In this document: piece after piece, positions 1 to 8,394 of the stretch
How the letters are laid out: each line of letters opens with the position of its first letter
How positions within the stretch are numbered: position 1 is the stretch's first letter
DNA from: Sporisorium sorghi
Lineage: Eukaryota; Basidiomycota; Ustilaginomycetes; Ustilaginales; Ustilaginaceae
Assembly: GCA_023212695.1 (NCBI GenBank)
Contig: JALCCG010000028.1
Span: forward strand, 62,001 to 126,000
Reading direction: 5' to 3'
DNA length: 64,000 nucleotides
The notes under the pieces: model-generated
What the model saw: only the letters and a program-made list of their open reading frames with translations
Databases searched by the model: none
What the model was told of the DNA's origin: nothing
Position numbers and translations under genes: made by a program

Positions 1-1
1 C

Positions 2-34
2 TATAAGTTTATTGCGCAGGGAGAAGAAAGATGA
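2..34 (+). CDS. Response regulator, OmpR/PhoB family, C-terminal end only (partial)
   Basis: Only the last ten codons lie in the window. They read YKFIAQGEER followed by a stop at 32-34. The GYKF-like ending is what usually closes the winged-helix DNA-binding domain of OmpR-family regulators. The stop overlaps the ATG of the histidine kinase (ATGA at 31-34), so the two form one translationally coupled two-component operon. The family call rests on a very short tail and on the neighbour. Confidence 0.6.
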   Translation, partial: YKFIAQGEER

Positions 35-1434
35 GAAGTAATCGAATTGGGATGAAACTGGGGCTGATCATAGCTGCGATTTTTTTTATTGTTCTCCTCT
101 TCCTTGGTGTCAGTCTATATCAAATGTTTTCAAGCTTTTACCATTCAGAAATGAAAACAGAGATCACGGAAATGACTTCTCATGTCTCGACCATGGCCGA
201 GACCACAGAAGCATCTTCGGAAGAAATGATGCTGACTTTCGCCGATTTTTCGAATGTCAGCATGTTTTATATTAATGCAGCAGGAGACATTACTTTTCAT
301 ACAGGGGAACATAATCCCGCCGATCGTACATTTATTCGTAAAGAGGATTTGAAGCAAATCTTCTCAGGAAACGCGATCAACTTAGAGCATGAAGATCCAT
401 TAGGCCATCGCTATATGGTGATTGGTCAACCGATCTATAAAGATCATCAGATTACCTCAGCTATTTATGTGATGGCTTCTATGCAAAGCATGGATAAGTC
501 GCTTACAGCCATACGTAATTTGTTGATTCTATCCGGAGTAGGTGCATTTTTGCTTGCAATGGGCATTACATGGATTATGGCATTGCTTTTCTCACGACCA
601 CTCATTATGATGCAAAAAGCGACGAAAAAAATCGCCGTCGGCGAGTTAGAAACCCGGTTGGACATCCATAGCAAAGATGAAATCGGCGATTTGGCGGCAG
701 CAATTAATAATTTGGCCGCAGATCTTCAGCGATACCGGGATACACGACAGGAGTTCTTTGCGAATATTTCACATGAGCTTCGAACACCGATCACCTATTT
801 GGAGGGATATGCCAAGGTTGTAAAGAACCATATGTATGAGACGGAGGAAGAGAAAGACCGTTATTTAGATATTATTTATCAAGAAGGAGTTCGAATCCAG
901 CATTTGGTGGATGATCTATTTGAGCTTGCCAAAATGGAAGAAGGAAAGATCAGTCTATCCATGGAATGGATTGATTTGAGGTATGTTATCCATCAGTCAG
1001 TCCAAAAGGTATCGTTAAAAGCAAAGGAAAAAGGGTTGGAGTTGGTTGTCCATCCCACCAAGTCTGTTCCATTCATTCGAGGAGATGGCATGCGTTTAGA
1101 GCAAATTGCCCTCAATCTTTTGGAGAACGCTATACGATATACCGATGAAGGGCGTATTGATGTATATCTTCACCATTCATCTACCATGCTGACACTATCC
1201 ATTCAAGACACGGGGATCGGAATTCCTGACGACGAGCTCCCCTATATCTTCGACCGTTTCTATCGTGTCGAGAAGTCCAGATCACGGCAAACGGGCGGGA
1301 CAGGGCTCGGTTTGTCGATTGTCAAAAAATTAGTGAAGCTGCAAGGAGGTTCAATCCATGTTACCAGCAGGGTTGGGAAAGGCACCTGTGTTAGCGTTCA
1401 ATTCGTCCTTCCGATGATGCAGGAGGATCAATAA
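31..1434 (+). CDS. Two-component sensor histidine kinase (HAMP, HisKA, HATPase)
   Basis: This membrane kinase senses an unknown signal and phosphorylates the response regulator encoded just upstream. Transmembrane segments lie at about residues 10-30 and 165-187 and frame an extracytoplasmic sensor domain of about 130 residues. A HAMP linker (about 188-240) follows. The HisKA box reads FFANISHELRTP, with the phospho-acceptor histidine near residue 248. The ATPase domain has the N box (LLENAIRYTDEG), G1 (DTGIGI), an F box and G2 (GGTGLGLSI). At 467 residues the protein is of normal length and looks intact. The start overlaps the regulator stop. Its signal cannot be read from sequence; the metal genes begin only 600 bp downstream and are separated by an intron remnant. 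Confidence 0.95.
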   Translation: MRSNRIGMKLGLIIAAIFFIVLLFLGVSLYQMFSSFYHSEMKTEITEMTSHVSTMAETTEASSEEMMLTFADFSNVSMFYINAAGDITFHTGEHNPADRTFIRKEDLKQIFSGNAINLEHEDPLGHRYMVIGQPIYKDHQITSAIYVMASMQSMDKSLTAIRNLLILSGVGAFLLAMGITWIMALLFSRPLIMMQKATKKIAVGELETRLDIHSKDEIGDLAAAINNLAADLQRYRDTRQEFFANISHELRTPITYLEGYAKVVKNHMYETEEEKDRYLDIIYQEGVRIQHLVDDLFELAKMEEGKISLSMEWIDLRYVIHQSVQKVSLKAKEKGLELVVHPTKSVPFIRGDGMRLEQIALNLLENAIRYTDEGRIDVYLHHSSTMLTLSIQDTGIGIPDDELPYIFDRFYRVEKSRSRQTGGTGLGLSIVKKLVKLQGGSIHVTSRVGKGTCVSVQFVLPMMQEDQ

Positions 1435-1435
1435 G

Positions 1436-1642
1436 ATGAAGAAAACAGATTGGTTTATTGCTTTATTTTTCATGGCACTCGGGTTGATGTGTTTAATGTT
1501 TTCGGCCTCATATTACCGAATGGGTTCGTTTATAAGTGAGGTTGGCATATTCAGATTGGCATGCATTGGAATGGCGGTTGTAGGTGCGGCCATCTATCTT
1601 ATCTATCGCTTGATTCGTTTCAAACAAGGAAAAGGCAAGTAA
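1436..1642 (+). CDS. Small two-TM membrane protein, unknown function
   Basis: A 68-residue protein whose ATG comes 1 bp after the histidine kinase stop, with AGGAGG in the kinase tail as its ribosome binding site. It has two hydrophobic stretches (about 7-24 and 36-58) and a short basic tail. The tight spacing makes it the third gene of the two-component operon. I do not recognise a family; it could be a kinase accessory protein, but that is inferred from position only. A short hairpin with a T run (AGTGACT and AGTCACTTTTTT, around 1646-1672) follows and probably ends the operon. Confidence 0.7.
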   Translation: MKKTDWFIALFFMALGLMCLMFSASYYRMGSFISEVGIFRLACIGMAVVGAAIYLIYRLIRFKQGKGK

Positions 1643-1680
1643 AGGGTGACTTCCATAGGGAGTCACTTTTTTTACACAGC

Positions 1681-2000
1681 GTGCCCAGCATCTTCTAGCC
1701 GGTGAAAGTCCGATCACGGGAGGGGCCAAGCCCCCGTGAGCTAAGATACCTGCGTATGGCGAAATCTGTGCGTAGAAGCGTATTGACGAAAGTACCTGTC
1801 GGAGACAGGGCGAGCAACATACCAGGCCGTAACATAAAGTGAATCCTGCGCGTCGTCAAAAAGACCTCGCAAGAGGGAATAGAGAAGCCGAAACTTGTTG
1901 CGTATGGATGAAGGCAACGGAAGCTGCTTGGAACTTTTGAACGGCAGCGAAGAATCCTCTGGTGTAAGGGGATCGGCAAGGTATGGTAGCCTTTTAAGGT
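1681..2000 (+). mobile_element. Group II intron, 5' fragment (domain I remnant, no RT)
   Basis: The stretch begins GTGCCCAGC at 1681, matching the GUGY-type 5' boundary of bacterial group II introns. It continues with GGTGAAAGTCC and other domain I landmarks such as GTGAATCCTGCG and AAGCCGAAACTTGTTG. It stops after about 320 bases and is followed directly by the cadC promoter. No intron-encoded reverse transcriptase and no domain V/VI hairpin follow, so this is a truncated, immobile remnant. Recognition is from the characteristic sequence; the class is not resolved. Reverse-strand open frames across it are spurious. Confidence 0.8.
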
Positions 2001-2005
2001 TTTCT

Positions 2006-2055
2006 TTGACAATTTAAGAACTCGGCATTATTATAATAATCAAATAATCATTTGA
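2006..2055 (+). promoter_or_regulatory. cadC-cadA promoter and CadC operator
   Basis: A -35 TTGACA (2006-2011) and a -10 TATTAT (2029-2034) are separated by 17 bp. Directly downstream is the 16-bp inverted repeat TCAAATAATCATTTGA (2040-2055). CadC-type repressors bind this kind of TCAAATA palindrome next to the -10 and are released by Cd/Pb/Zn. The ribosome binding site GAGGTG follows at 2057-2065 for the start at 2069. Confidence 0.85.
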
Positions 2056-2068
2056 TTGAGGTGATTCA

Positions 2069-2437
2069 ATGGAAGTTAGAGATACATGCGATATTTTTTG
2101 TTATGACGAGCATAAGGTCAATCGAGTGAAGGCAAAGCTAAGCACACATGATTTTCAAGATATGGCTCAAGTATTCAAGGTCTTAGCAGATCCAACGAGG
2201 CTGAAGGTGGCTTATGCACTTTGTGATGAGGATGAGTTATGCGTTTGTGATGTTGCAAATATTATTGGTTCTACTATGGCAACGGCTTCCCATCACTTAC
2301 GGCTGCTGCGGAACATGGGGATTACGAAATATCGTAAAGAAGGAAAACTTGTTTTTTATTCAATGGAGGATGCCCAATTGAAACAAATCATCCGTATCGC
2401 GATTGAGCATCAGAAGGAGGCTATTGGAGTTGAGTAA
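2069..2437 (+). CDS. cadC: CadC-type ArsR/SmtB repressor
   Basis: A 122-residue winged-helix metal sensor that represses the cad operon and dissociates on binding Cd, Pb, Bi or Zn. The four CadC ligand cysteines are visible: C7 and C11 in the N-terminal arm (TCDIFC) and C58 and C60 in the ELCVCDVA helix, the classic alpha3N site. The recognition helix is around [18 protein letters not shown] 2069 has GAGGTG 6 bp upstream and puts C7 where the family expects it. It lies 1 bp before cadA. A close homologue sits at 7737-8102. The operator for autoregulation is at 2040-2055. Confidence 0.95.
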   Translation: MEVRDTCDIFCYDEHKVNRVKAKLSTHDFQDMAQVFKVLADPTRLKVAYALCDEDELCVCDVANIIGSTMATASHHLRLLRNMGITKYRKEGKLVFYSMEDAQLKQIIRIAIEHQKEAIGVE

Positions 2438-2438
2438 C

Positions 2439-4586
2439 ATGGCTGAATCAACAGATAAAAAAAATGTATACCGTGTAGAAGGCTTTACATGTGCGAATTG
2501 TGCAGGGAAGTTTGAGAATAATGTGAAACAGCTCCCGGGAGTACAAGATGCCAAGGTGAATTTTGGTGCATCTAAAATTTCCGTGTATGGTGACACAACG
2601 ATCGAAGAACTTGAGAAGGCCGGTGCCTTTGAGAATCTTAAGGTTGCCCCAGAAAAGGCTCAAAGGGAAGCGATAGGAGACTCTAACAAAGAAGAAAAGG
2701 AACCATTTTATAAAAAGCATAGCACGTTATTAAATGCGGCTTTACTGATCGTTTTCGGATACCTTTCCTTAATTGTAAACGGAGAGGAAAACCTGATTAC
2801 CTCCTTGCTCTTTGCAGCCTCTATCGTGATTGGCGGATTTTCGCTCTTTAAAGTTGGTTTTAAAAACTTGATGCGTTTTGAGTTTGATATGAAAACCCTT
2901 ATGACGGTTGCTATTATTGGTGCCGCAGTAATCGGGGAATGGGCGGAAGGTGCAATTGTAGTCATTCTCTTTGCAATAAGTGAAGCTCTTGAACGATTCT
3001 CGATGGATCGCGCAAGACAATCCATTCGTTCTCTAATGGATATTGCACCAAAAGAAGCCCTGGTGAGACGCAATGGGCAGGAGATGATGATACATGTGGA
3101 TGACATCGCACTAGGCGATATCATGATCGTCAAGCCTGGACAAAAGATAGCCATGGATGGTGTTGTTGTTAGTGGCTATTCAGCAGTAAACCAGGCAGCA
3201 ATTACAGGTGAGTCAGTCCCCGTAGAGAAAAAAGTAGATGATGACGTATTTGCCGGTACATTAAATGAAGAAGGTTTGCTTGAAGTTAAAGTAACCAAAC
3301 TTGTTGATGACACAACGATTGCAAAGATCATCCACTTAGTTGAGGAAGCACAGGGTGAACGTGCGCCATCGCAAGCCTTTGTTGATAAATTTGCGAAATA
3401 CTATACCCCAATCATTATGATTGTGGCAGCATTGGTCGCTGTGATCCCACCATTGCTCTTTGGTGGAGATTGGACAACATGGATCTACCAAGGCTTATCC
3501 GTACTTGTTGTTGGTTGCCCTTGTGCCCTGGTTATTTCCACACCGATTTCTATTGTGTCGGCCATTGGGAATGCTGCGAAAAAGGGCGTTCTCATCAAAG
3601 GCGGCGTATATCTGGAGGAAATGGGTGCTTTAAAAGCCATTGCCTTTGATAAAACCGGCACGCTCACCAAAGGTGTTCCTGTTGTTACGGATTTTAATGT
3701 ATTGAATAAAGCTGCCAATGAAAAAGAATTACTCTCCATTATTACTGCCTTGGAGTATCGTTCTCAACATCCTCTTGCCTCTGCGATTATGCGAAAGGCA
3801 GAAGAATCCAGTATTTCTTATTCGGACATTACGGTTGAGGATTTCTCATCAATAACAGGCAAGGGGATTAAGGGTAGTGTTAACGGAACGACATATTATA
3901 TTGGAAATCCAAAACTCTTTAAGGAATTGCCAACGGTTCAGTTCACTCCTGACCAAGAGCAGTTGGTTTCGTCCCTCCAAAACCAAGGGAAAACGGCCAT
4001 GATTGTTGGTACAGAAAAGGATATCCTTGCTGTGATTGCAGTAGCAGATGAAGTTCGCGATTCCAGTATGGGCGTTATTCAAAAATTACATCAACTTGGC
4101 ATTAAAAAAACCATTATGCTTACGGGTGATAATAAAGGTACGGCTACAGCTATCGCTGGATCTGTCGGCGTGTCGGATGTACAGGCCGAGCTATTGCCTC
4201 AGGATAAATTAGATTACATTAAACAATTGAGATCCGAATACGGAAATGTAGCCATGGTTGGGGACGGTATTAATGACGCTCCTGCACTTGCTGCTTCAAC
4301 AGTTGGGATTGCCATGGGCGGAGCTGGGACGGATACAGCGCTCGAAACTGCAGACGTGGCTTTGATGGGGGATGACCTGAGAAAACTGCCTTTCGCAATT
4401 AAACTAAGCCGAAATGCACTATCGATAATCAAACAAAACATCACGTTTGCATTAGTGATCAAGCTCATCGCTTTGCTGCTGGTTATACCCGGTTGGTTAA
4501 CGCTATGGATTGCCATACTTTCAGACATGGGGGCTACTCTCCTCGTTGCATTGAATGGATTACGACTCATGCGTGTGAAAGAATAA
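2439..4586 (+). CDS. cadA: Cadmium/zinc/lead-exporting P1B-type ATPase
   Basis: An inner-membrane ATPase of 715 residues that pumps Cd, Zn and Pb out of the cell. In order it has one N-terminal heavy-metal domain with GFTCANC (C18, C21), paired membrane helices, the TGES actuator motif, the CPCALV metal-binding helix (about residue 360), the DKTGTLTKG phosphorylation site (D404), TGDN and [11 protein letters not shown]. The CPC motif and single HMA domain are typical of CadA. An upstream in-frame start at 2403 lies inside cadC and lacks a well-placed binding site, so ATG 2439 is preferred. It is cotranscribed with cadC and intact; a hairpin terminator follows at 4702-4732. Confidence 0.96.
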   Translation: MAESTDKKNVYRVEGFTCANCAGKFENNVKQLPGVQDAKVNFGASKISVYGDTTIEELEKAGAFENLKVAPEKAQREAIGDSNKEEKEPFYKKHSTLLNAALLIVFGYLSLIVNGEENLITSLLFAASIVIGGFSLFKVGFKNLMRFEFDMKTLMTVAIIGAAVIGEWAEGAIVVILFAISEALERFSMDRARQSIRSLMDIAPKEALVRRNGQEMMIHVDDIALGDIMIVKPGQKIAMDGVVVSGYSAVNQAAITGESVPVEKKVDDDVFAGTLNEEGLLEVKVTKLVDDTTIAKIIHLVEEAQGERAPSQAFVDKFAKYYTPIIMIVAALVAVIPPLLFGGDWTTWIYQGLSVLVVGCPCALVISTPISIVSAIGNAAKKGVLIKGGVYLEEMGALKAIAFDKTGTLTKGVPVVTDFNVLNKAANEKELLSIITALEYRSQHPLASAIMRKAEESSISYSDITVEDFSSITGKGIKGSVNGTTYYIGNPKLFKELPTVQFTPDQEQLVSSLQNQGKTAMIVGTEKDILAVIAVADEVRDSSMGVIQKLHQLGIKKTIMLTGDNKGTATAIAGSVGVSDVQAELLPQDKLDYIKQLRSEYGNVAMVGDGINDAPALAASTVGIAMGGAGTDTALETADVALMGDDLRKLPFAIKLSRNALSIIKQNITFALVIKLIALLLVIPGWLTLWIAILSDMGATLLVALNGLRLMRVKE

Positions 4587-4701
4587 CTCACAGTAACAAT
4601 TCAACGTGTAATTTAGGAAGATCTCTTGATTCTTCGCTCTACATTTTTTGGGTGCGAGATTCTTCTCCATACGAAGTCATATTGCAGGTTTTATTCATTT
4701 T

Positions 4702-4732
4702 AAAAGACACACATTGGATATGTGTGTCTTTT
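4702..4732 (+). terminator. Intrinsic terminator after cadA
   Basis: A 12-bp perfect stem (AAAAGACACACA with TGTGTGTCTTTT) and a 7-base loop, ending in a T run. It closes the cadC-cadA unit; the 300-bp interval to the next gene otherwise contains only the next promoter. Confidence 0.85.
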
Positions 4733-4787
4733 CGTTTGGGACAAGACAATCCGATCAGGAAATAATCCATTTTTGTGCAGAAAACAA

Positions 4788-4854
4788 TCAAACGAACATT
4801 TGACTAATAGAAAATAATGGTGTATTATAATCTCACATTCAAACAATTGTTTGA
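4788..4854 (+). promoter_or_regulatory. Promoter and double CadC-like operator of the methyltransferase-cadD unit
   Basis: The -35 TTGACT (4800-4805) and -10 TATTAT (4823-4828) have a 17-bp spacer, the same as the cadC promoter. A perfect 16-bp palindrome, TCAAACAATTGTTTGA, lies at 4839-4854. A second, imperfect copy (TCAAACGAACATTTGA, 4788-4803) overlaps the -35. The similarity to the 2040-2055 site suggests control by one or both CadC proteins in the window. That is inference from sequence similarity. Confidence 0.8.
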
Positions 4855-4885
4855 TTATTAATTCTCAGTGAATTGGGGAAGATCA

Positions 4886-5557
4886 ATGAAGAAGACAAAT
4901 GACAAAACCAAATCGGATTACATTCCGGCTCTACGGTTTCACTGGCTTACGTCTTTTTACGATTCTGTATTACGTTGGACAATGAGAGAGTCTACATTTA
5001 AAAACCAATTAATCAAACAAGTTCAAAGTTATCCAGGACAACGAATACTGGATCTCGGGTGTGGCACAGGTACGTTAACGGTGCAATTAAAACAAAGCTA
5101 TCCTGAATCAGAGGTCACCGGTCTTGATATTGATCCCGATGTTCTTCGAATGGCAGAGGCAAAGGCCGCGCAGAGGCATTTAAGCATTAAGTTTGATCAA
5201 GGTAACTCGTACGAATTACCATACCCTGATCACTCCTTTGATCGTGTGGTCACCAGTCTAATGTTTCATCATTTAACCACAACAAACAAGCTCCAAACCT
5301 TAAAGGAGATATTCAGAGTACTTAAACCAGAAGGAGAGCTTCATATCGCCGATTGGGGGAAAGCGAAAAATGGCATTATGCGTATTGCATATTATTCCAT
5401 TCAGATCCTCGATGGATTTTCAACCACCACGGATAATGTTAAGGGACTTTTACCTGGATTTGCGCTAAAGGCCGGATTTAATACGATGAATGAAACAAAA
5501 CAGTATGCAACCTTATATGGTAGCCTTTCACTTTATAAAGCAAAGAAGTGTAGTTAA
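4886..5557 (+). CDS. Class I SAM-dependent methyltransferase
   Basis: A 223-residue cytosolic methyltransferase of the UbiE-like kind. SAM-binding motif I is DLGCGTGTLT at about residue 50, an acidic residue after the second strand (GLDID) binds the ribose, and a post-motif region with SLMFHHL follows. ATG 4886 has GGGGAAG upstream and is preferred over the in-frame GTG at 4868. The substrate is unknown. Sitting behind a CadC-type operator and 25 bp before cadD, it is probably part of the metal response. Arsenite-methyltransferase cysteine motifs are not evident. Confidence 0.85.
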   Translation: MKKTNDKTKSDYIPALRFHWLTSFYDSVLRWTMRESTFKNQLIKQVQSYPGQRILDLGCGTGTLTVQLKQSYPESEVTGLDIDPDVLRMAEAKAAQRHLSIKFDQGNSYELPYPDHSFDRVVTSLMFHHLTTTNKLQTLKEIFRVLKPEGELHIADWGKAKNGIMRIAYYSIQILDGFSTTTDNVKGLLPGFALKAGFNTMNETKQYATLYGSLSLYKAKKCS

Positions 5558-5582
5558 GCCCATATAGAAAGAAGGATCAAAT

Positions 5583-6218
5583 ATGTCCATTACACAACTC
5601 TTATCAGCCATAGGTACCTTTATCGTAACCAACATTGATGACATTTTTATCCTCATGATCTTTTTTGCCCAAATCGATAAAGTGCGCCATATGCAAATTG
5701 TGATTGGTCAGTACCTTGGATTCGGACTTTTAGTAATACTGAGCTTACTTGGTGCCTTGGGTTTTACTTTTCTGCCACCAGAGTGGGCTGGGTTCCTTGG
5801 CTTGATACCGATTTATCTTGGTATTCGAATGTTTTTCACCAAAGAGGAAGATGAGGCAGAAGAAGCACTCGAGAAATTAGGTGATGTAAAGTCTCAATTA
5901 ACCGGTAATCGTTTTTTTAGTCCATTGACTGCTAAGGTTGCAGCGATTACCTTTGCGAACGGTGGAGATAACCTAGGAATATATATTCCTTATTTTACAA
6001 CCCAAAGCAGAGACTCACTTATTTATATCGCGCTCGTTTTTTTGGTTATGGTTGCGGTCTGGTGTTTCTTGGGTTATCGTCTAGCGAGTTTCCCAGCTAT
6101 TGTAAAGATATTGCAAAAGTACGGTAATGTTATCATTCCAATCGTTTTTATCGTTCTGGGTATATCCATCATGCTTCATGGTGATGTTTTAGATGTTGTC
6201 AGAAGCTTATTAAAGTAA
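5583..6218 (+). CDS. cadD: CadD-family cadmium resistance transporter
   Basis: A 211-residue integral membrane protein of the CadD family, known from staphylococcal cadmium-resistance plasmids. The N-terminus reads TNIDDIFILMIFFAQ, and five or six hydrophobic helices are visible with an acidic cytoplasmic loop near residues 85-100 (KEEDEAEEALEK). The second half has the family-like stretch ITFANGGDNLGIYIP. The length matches the family. The binding site AGAAAGAAGGAT precedes the ATG. It follows the methyltransferase by 25 bp and is followed within 40 bp by the flavoprotein, so these form one operon. Confidence 0.92.
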   Translation: MSITQLLSAIGTFIVTNIDDIFILMIFFAQIDKVRHMQIVIGQYLGFGLLVILSLLGALGFTFLPPEWAGFLGLIPIYLGIRMFFTKEEDEAEEALEKLGDVKSQLTGNRFFSPLTAKVAAITFANGGDNLGIYIPYFTTQSRDSLIYIALVFLVMVAVWCFLGYRLASFPAIVKILQKYGNVIIPIVFIVLGISIMLHGDVLDVVRSLLK

Positions 6219-6249
6219 TTATACAAACAACAAGATGGAGGAGATTAGG

Positions 6250-7653
6250 ATGGATCAAGCAAATCAGCACATTGAATTGTTGGTAATTGGCGGAGGATCA
6301 GGCGGATATGTGGCTGCAATTAGAGCAGCTCAGCTCGGGAAGAAAGTATTATTGGTTGAAAAGTCGGAACTAGGCGGCGTTTGTTTGAATTGCGGGTGTG
6401 TACCGTCCAAAGCGTTGATCTCGGCAGCACATCGACACGAGCATATGCATAATTCGGGAATACCCGGATTAACAGCAAGGGATATTGAAATTGACTTCTC
6501 CCAAATTCAGCAATGGAAGCAGAAGGACGTGGTTGATCGGCTGAAGTCAGGTATCCAGTCGTTGATGAAGAAAAATAAAATTACGGTTATCAAAGGAGAA
6601 GCAACATTTATTAGTGAGCGTGAAGTAAAAGTATCCAATAAGCAGGAAAGCTCCCATTATCATTTTGAAAACTGCATCGTCGCAGTAGGTTCTCGTCCGA
6701 TTGAATTAAAATCATTTCCATTCGGAGGACGTATCTTATCTTCGACGGAAGCTTTAAGCCTTACTGAAATTCCAAAGCGTATCATTATCATTGGTGGAGG
6801 CTATATCGGTATTGAACTTGGACAAATGTATGCAAAATTCGGAACAGAAATCACGGTACTAGAAGGATCCAGTACCATATTGCCAGGATTCGAAAAGGAT
6901 ATCACACGCATTATAAGTAAGAACTTAAGTTCGTTGGGTGCGACTGTGTATACGGATGCGATGGCACAGTCAGCTGAGCAAACAGAGAAAGAAGTTACCG
7001 TATCGTTTACAGTAAATAATGAAGAAAGACAAGCGACGGCTGATTATGTACTGGTTACAGTCGGTCGTAGACCCAATACGGATGGTGAACTTGGTCTCGA
7101 TAAAATTGGTATCCAAATAGGAGAACGAGGACTTGTTGAAGTCAATGAGTCAGGTCAAACCAGTCTACCACATATATACGCGATTGGAGATATTATTCCA
7201 GGACCGGCGTTAGCTCATAAAGCTTCATATGAAGGGAAAATCGTAGCAGAAGCTATTGCAGGACTTCCAAGTATTTTTGACTATAAAGTGATTCCTTCCG
7301 TTGTATTTTCTGATCCGGAAATTGCATCAGTTGGCCTTTCTGAGTTCGAAGCTAAAGAGCAGGGTTTTGATGTATTGACAGGTAAATTCCCTTTAGCTGC
7401 TAACGCTCGAGCATTATCTTTGACCTCAGCTGAAGGGTTTGTAAAGTTAGTAGGGGATAAGAAGACAGGTCTTGTGTTAGGTGGACAAATTATAGGGACC
7501 AATGCATCAGATCTGATTCCGGAGCTCGCATTAGCCATTGAACTGGGTTCAACCTTAGAAGACATTGCGCTTACCATACATGCTCACCCAACACTTGGTG
7601 AATTGACTGCAGAAGCAGCTGAAGTTGCTCTTGGACATCCTATTCATATTTAG
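6250..7653 (+). CDS. Dihydrolipoamide dehydrogenase-like pyridine nucleotide-disulfide oxidoreductase
   Basis: A 467-residue FAD enzyme. It has the FAD-binding GGGSGGYVAAIRAAQLG, the redox-active disulfide GVCLNCGCVPSKAL (the CxxxxC of E3-type enzymes), an NAD-binding GGGYIGIEL, the second FAD motif YAIGDI, and a C-terminal HAHPTLGE carrying the catalytic His-Glu pair. This fits lipoamide dehydrogenase more than mercuric reductase, since the C-terminal cysteine pair of MerA is absent. No E1/E2 genes are nearby, so it is a stand-alone copy, possibly regenerating a dithiol under metal stress. ATG 6250 has GGAGGAG 6 bp upstream; the ATG at 6235 is part of that ribosome binding site region. Confidence 0.9.
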   Translation: MDQANQHIELLVIGGGSGGYVAAIRAAQLGKKVLLVEKSELGGVCLNCGCVPSKALISAAHRHEHMHNSGIPGLTARDIEIDFSQIQQWKQKDVVDRLKSGIQSLMKKNKITVIKGEATFISEREVKVSNKQESSHYHFENCIVAVGSRPIELKSFPFGGRILSSTEALSLTEIPKRIIIIGGGYIGIELGQMYAKFGTEITVLEGSSTILPGFEKDITRIISKNLSSLGATVYTDAMAQSAEQTEKEVTVSFTVNNEERQATADYVLVTVGRRPNTDGELGLDKIGIQIGERGLVEVNESGQTSLPHIYAIGDIIPGPALAHKASYEGKIVAEAIAGLPSIFDYKVIPSVVFSDPEIASVGLSEFEAKEQGFDVLTGKFPLAANARALSLTSAEGFVKLVGDKKTGLVLGGQIIGTNASDLIPELALAIELGSTLEDIALTIHAHPTLGELTAEAAEVALGHPIHI

Positions 7654-7672
7654 TTTGCTGCGTATTGGCTTT

Positions 7673-7718
7673 TTGACAACCATCCGTAACTGAAATATGA
7701 TAATACTCAAATGAGTAT
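7673..7718 (+). promoter_or_regulatory. Promoter and operator of the second cadC
   Basis: TTGACA (7673-7678), a 17-bp spacer and TATGAT (7696-7701). The operator-like repeat ATACTCAAATGAGTAT (7703-7718, 7-bp arms) lies immediately downstream. The arrangement matches the two other cad promoters, but the half-site is TACTCA rather than CAAATA/CAAACA, so it may have different selectivity. Confidence 0.8.
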
Positions 7719-7736
7719 GAGATTGAGGTGTTACAC

Positions 7737-8102
7737 ATGTCAACAGAGGATACCTGCGATATATTTTGTTACGATGAAGATAAAGTGAGACGTGTTAAAG
7801 CAAAGTTGAGTAATCATGATTTTCAAAATATGTCCCAAATTTTTAAGGTCATTGCCGATCCTACACGGTTAAAAGTCGCCTATGCCTTATGCGATGAGGA
7901 TGAGTTGTGCGTTTGCGATGTGGCCAATATTATTGGTTCTACAATGGCGACAGCATCCCATCATTTACGACTGCTTAGAAATATGGGGATTGCGAAATAC
8001 CGCAAAGAAGGAAAACTTGTGTTTTACTCACTAGAAGATATGCAGTTAAAGCAGCTGATAAAGCTAGCTGTAGACCATCAGTCAGAAAGTATTCAGTTTT
8101 GA
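7737..8102 (+). CDS. cadC: CadC-type ArsR/SmtB repressor, second copy
   Basis: A 121-residue paralogue of the CadC at 2069, roughly 80 percent identical by eye. It keeps the ligand cysteines at the same places (TCDIFC with C7 and C11; ELCVCD further in). The conserved helix and wing region [17 protein letters not shown] is unchanged; differences cluster at both ends. ATG 7737 has GAGGTG 6 bp upstream and reproduces the C7 register, so the GTG at 7728 is rejected. It is monocistronic, with its own promoter and a terminator at 8183-8230. Confidence 0.95.
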   Translation: MSTEDTCDIFCYDEDKVRRVKAKLSNHDFQNMSQIFKVIADPTRLKVAYALCDEDELCVCDVANIIGSTMATASHHLRLLRNMGIAKYRKEGKLVFYSLEDMQLKQLIKLAVDHQSESIQF

Positions 8103-8182
8103 GCCTATAATCATCCAAAGAGGACCAGTTCTGTTCAAATGAATCTGTAAATTTTGTGATTTCTCATATTAATTGACGAATA

Positions 8183-8230
8183 GAAACGGGTAGATTGAAC
8201 TCACTTAGAGTGCAGATCTTCCCGTTTCTT
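8183..8230 (+). terminator. Intrinsic terminator after second cadC
   Basis: A GAAACGGG/CCCGTTTC stem with an inner AGAT/ATCT extension and a T-rich tail, about 80 bp after the cadC stop. Confidence 0.7.
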
Positions 8231-8296
8231 TGTTCATTTCCTTGTCGAGTCCTAAAATCAAATGGTAAATACACATATTATATTCAGTTCAGTAAG

Positions 8297-8356
8297 TTGA
8301 CAAACAATTGTAATAACCAGTAATCTTTAATTTGTAATATACTATGTTGTGTAGTC
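8297..8356 (+). promoter_or_regulatory. Promoter region of the ctaG-ccdA-bdb group with a GTAGTC half-site
   Basis: TTGACA at 8297-8302 and TAATCT at 8321-8326 (18-bp spacer) form a plausible promoter. Downstream, ACTATGTTGTGTAGTC (8341-8356) contains an imperfect ACTA/TAGT repeat with one GTAGTC half-site, also present at the NlpC, qoxA and blaI promoters. Assignment to the local BlaI-type regulator is inferred. Confidence 0.5.
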
Positions 8357-8394
8357 TTTTAACTGTTTGATATGGAAAAGGAGTTTTGCCATTG

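Noticed and set aside
1508..2012. Reverse-strand open frames of 73 and 105 codons
   Set aside because: They lie over the group II intron fragment, have no ribosome binding site and look like shadows of structured RNA sequence.
6250..7653. Mercuric reductase
   Set aside because: No C-terminal vicinal cysteines, no N-terminal HMA domain and no merR/merT neighbours; the E3-type His-Glu end favours a lipoamide dehydrogenase-like enzyme.
7728..7736. Upstream GTG start for the second CadC
   Set aside because: It overlaps the ribosome binding site; ATG 7737 restores the C7 position shared with the first CadC.
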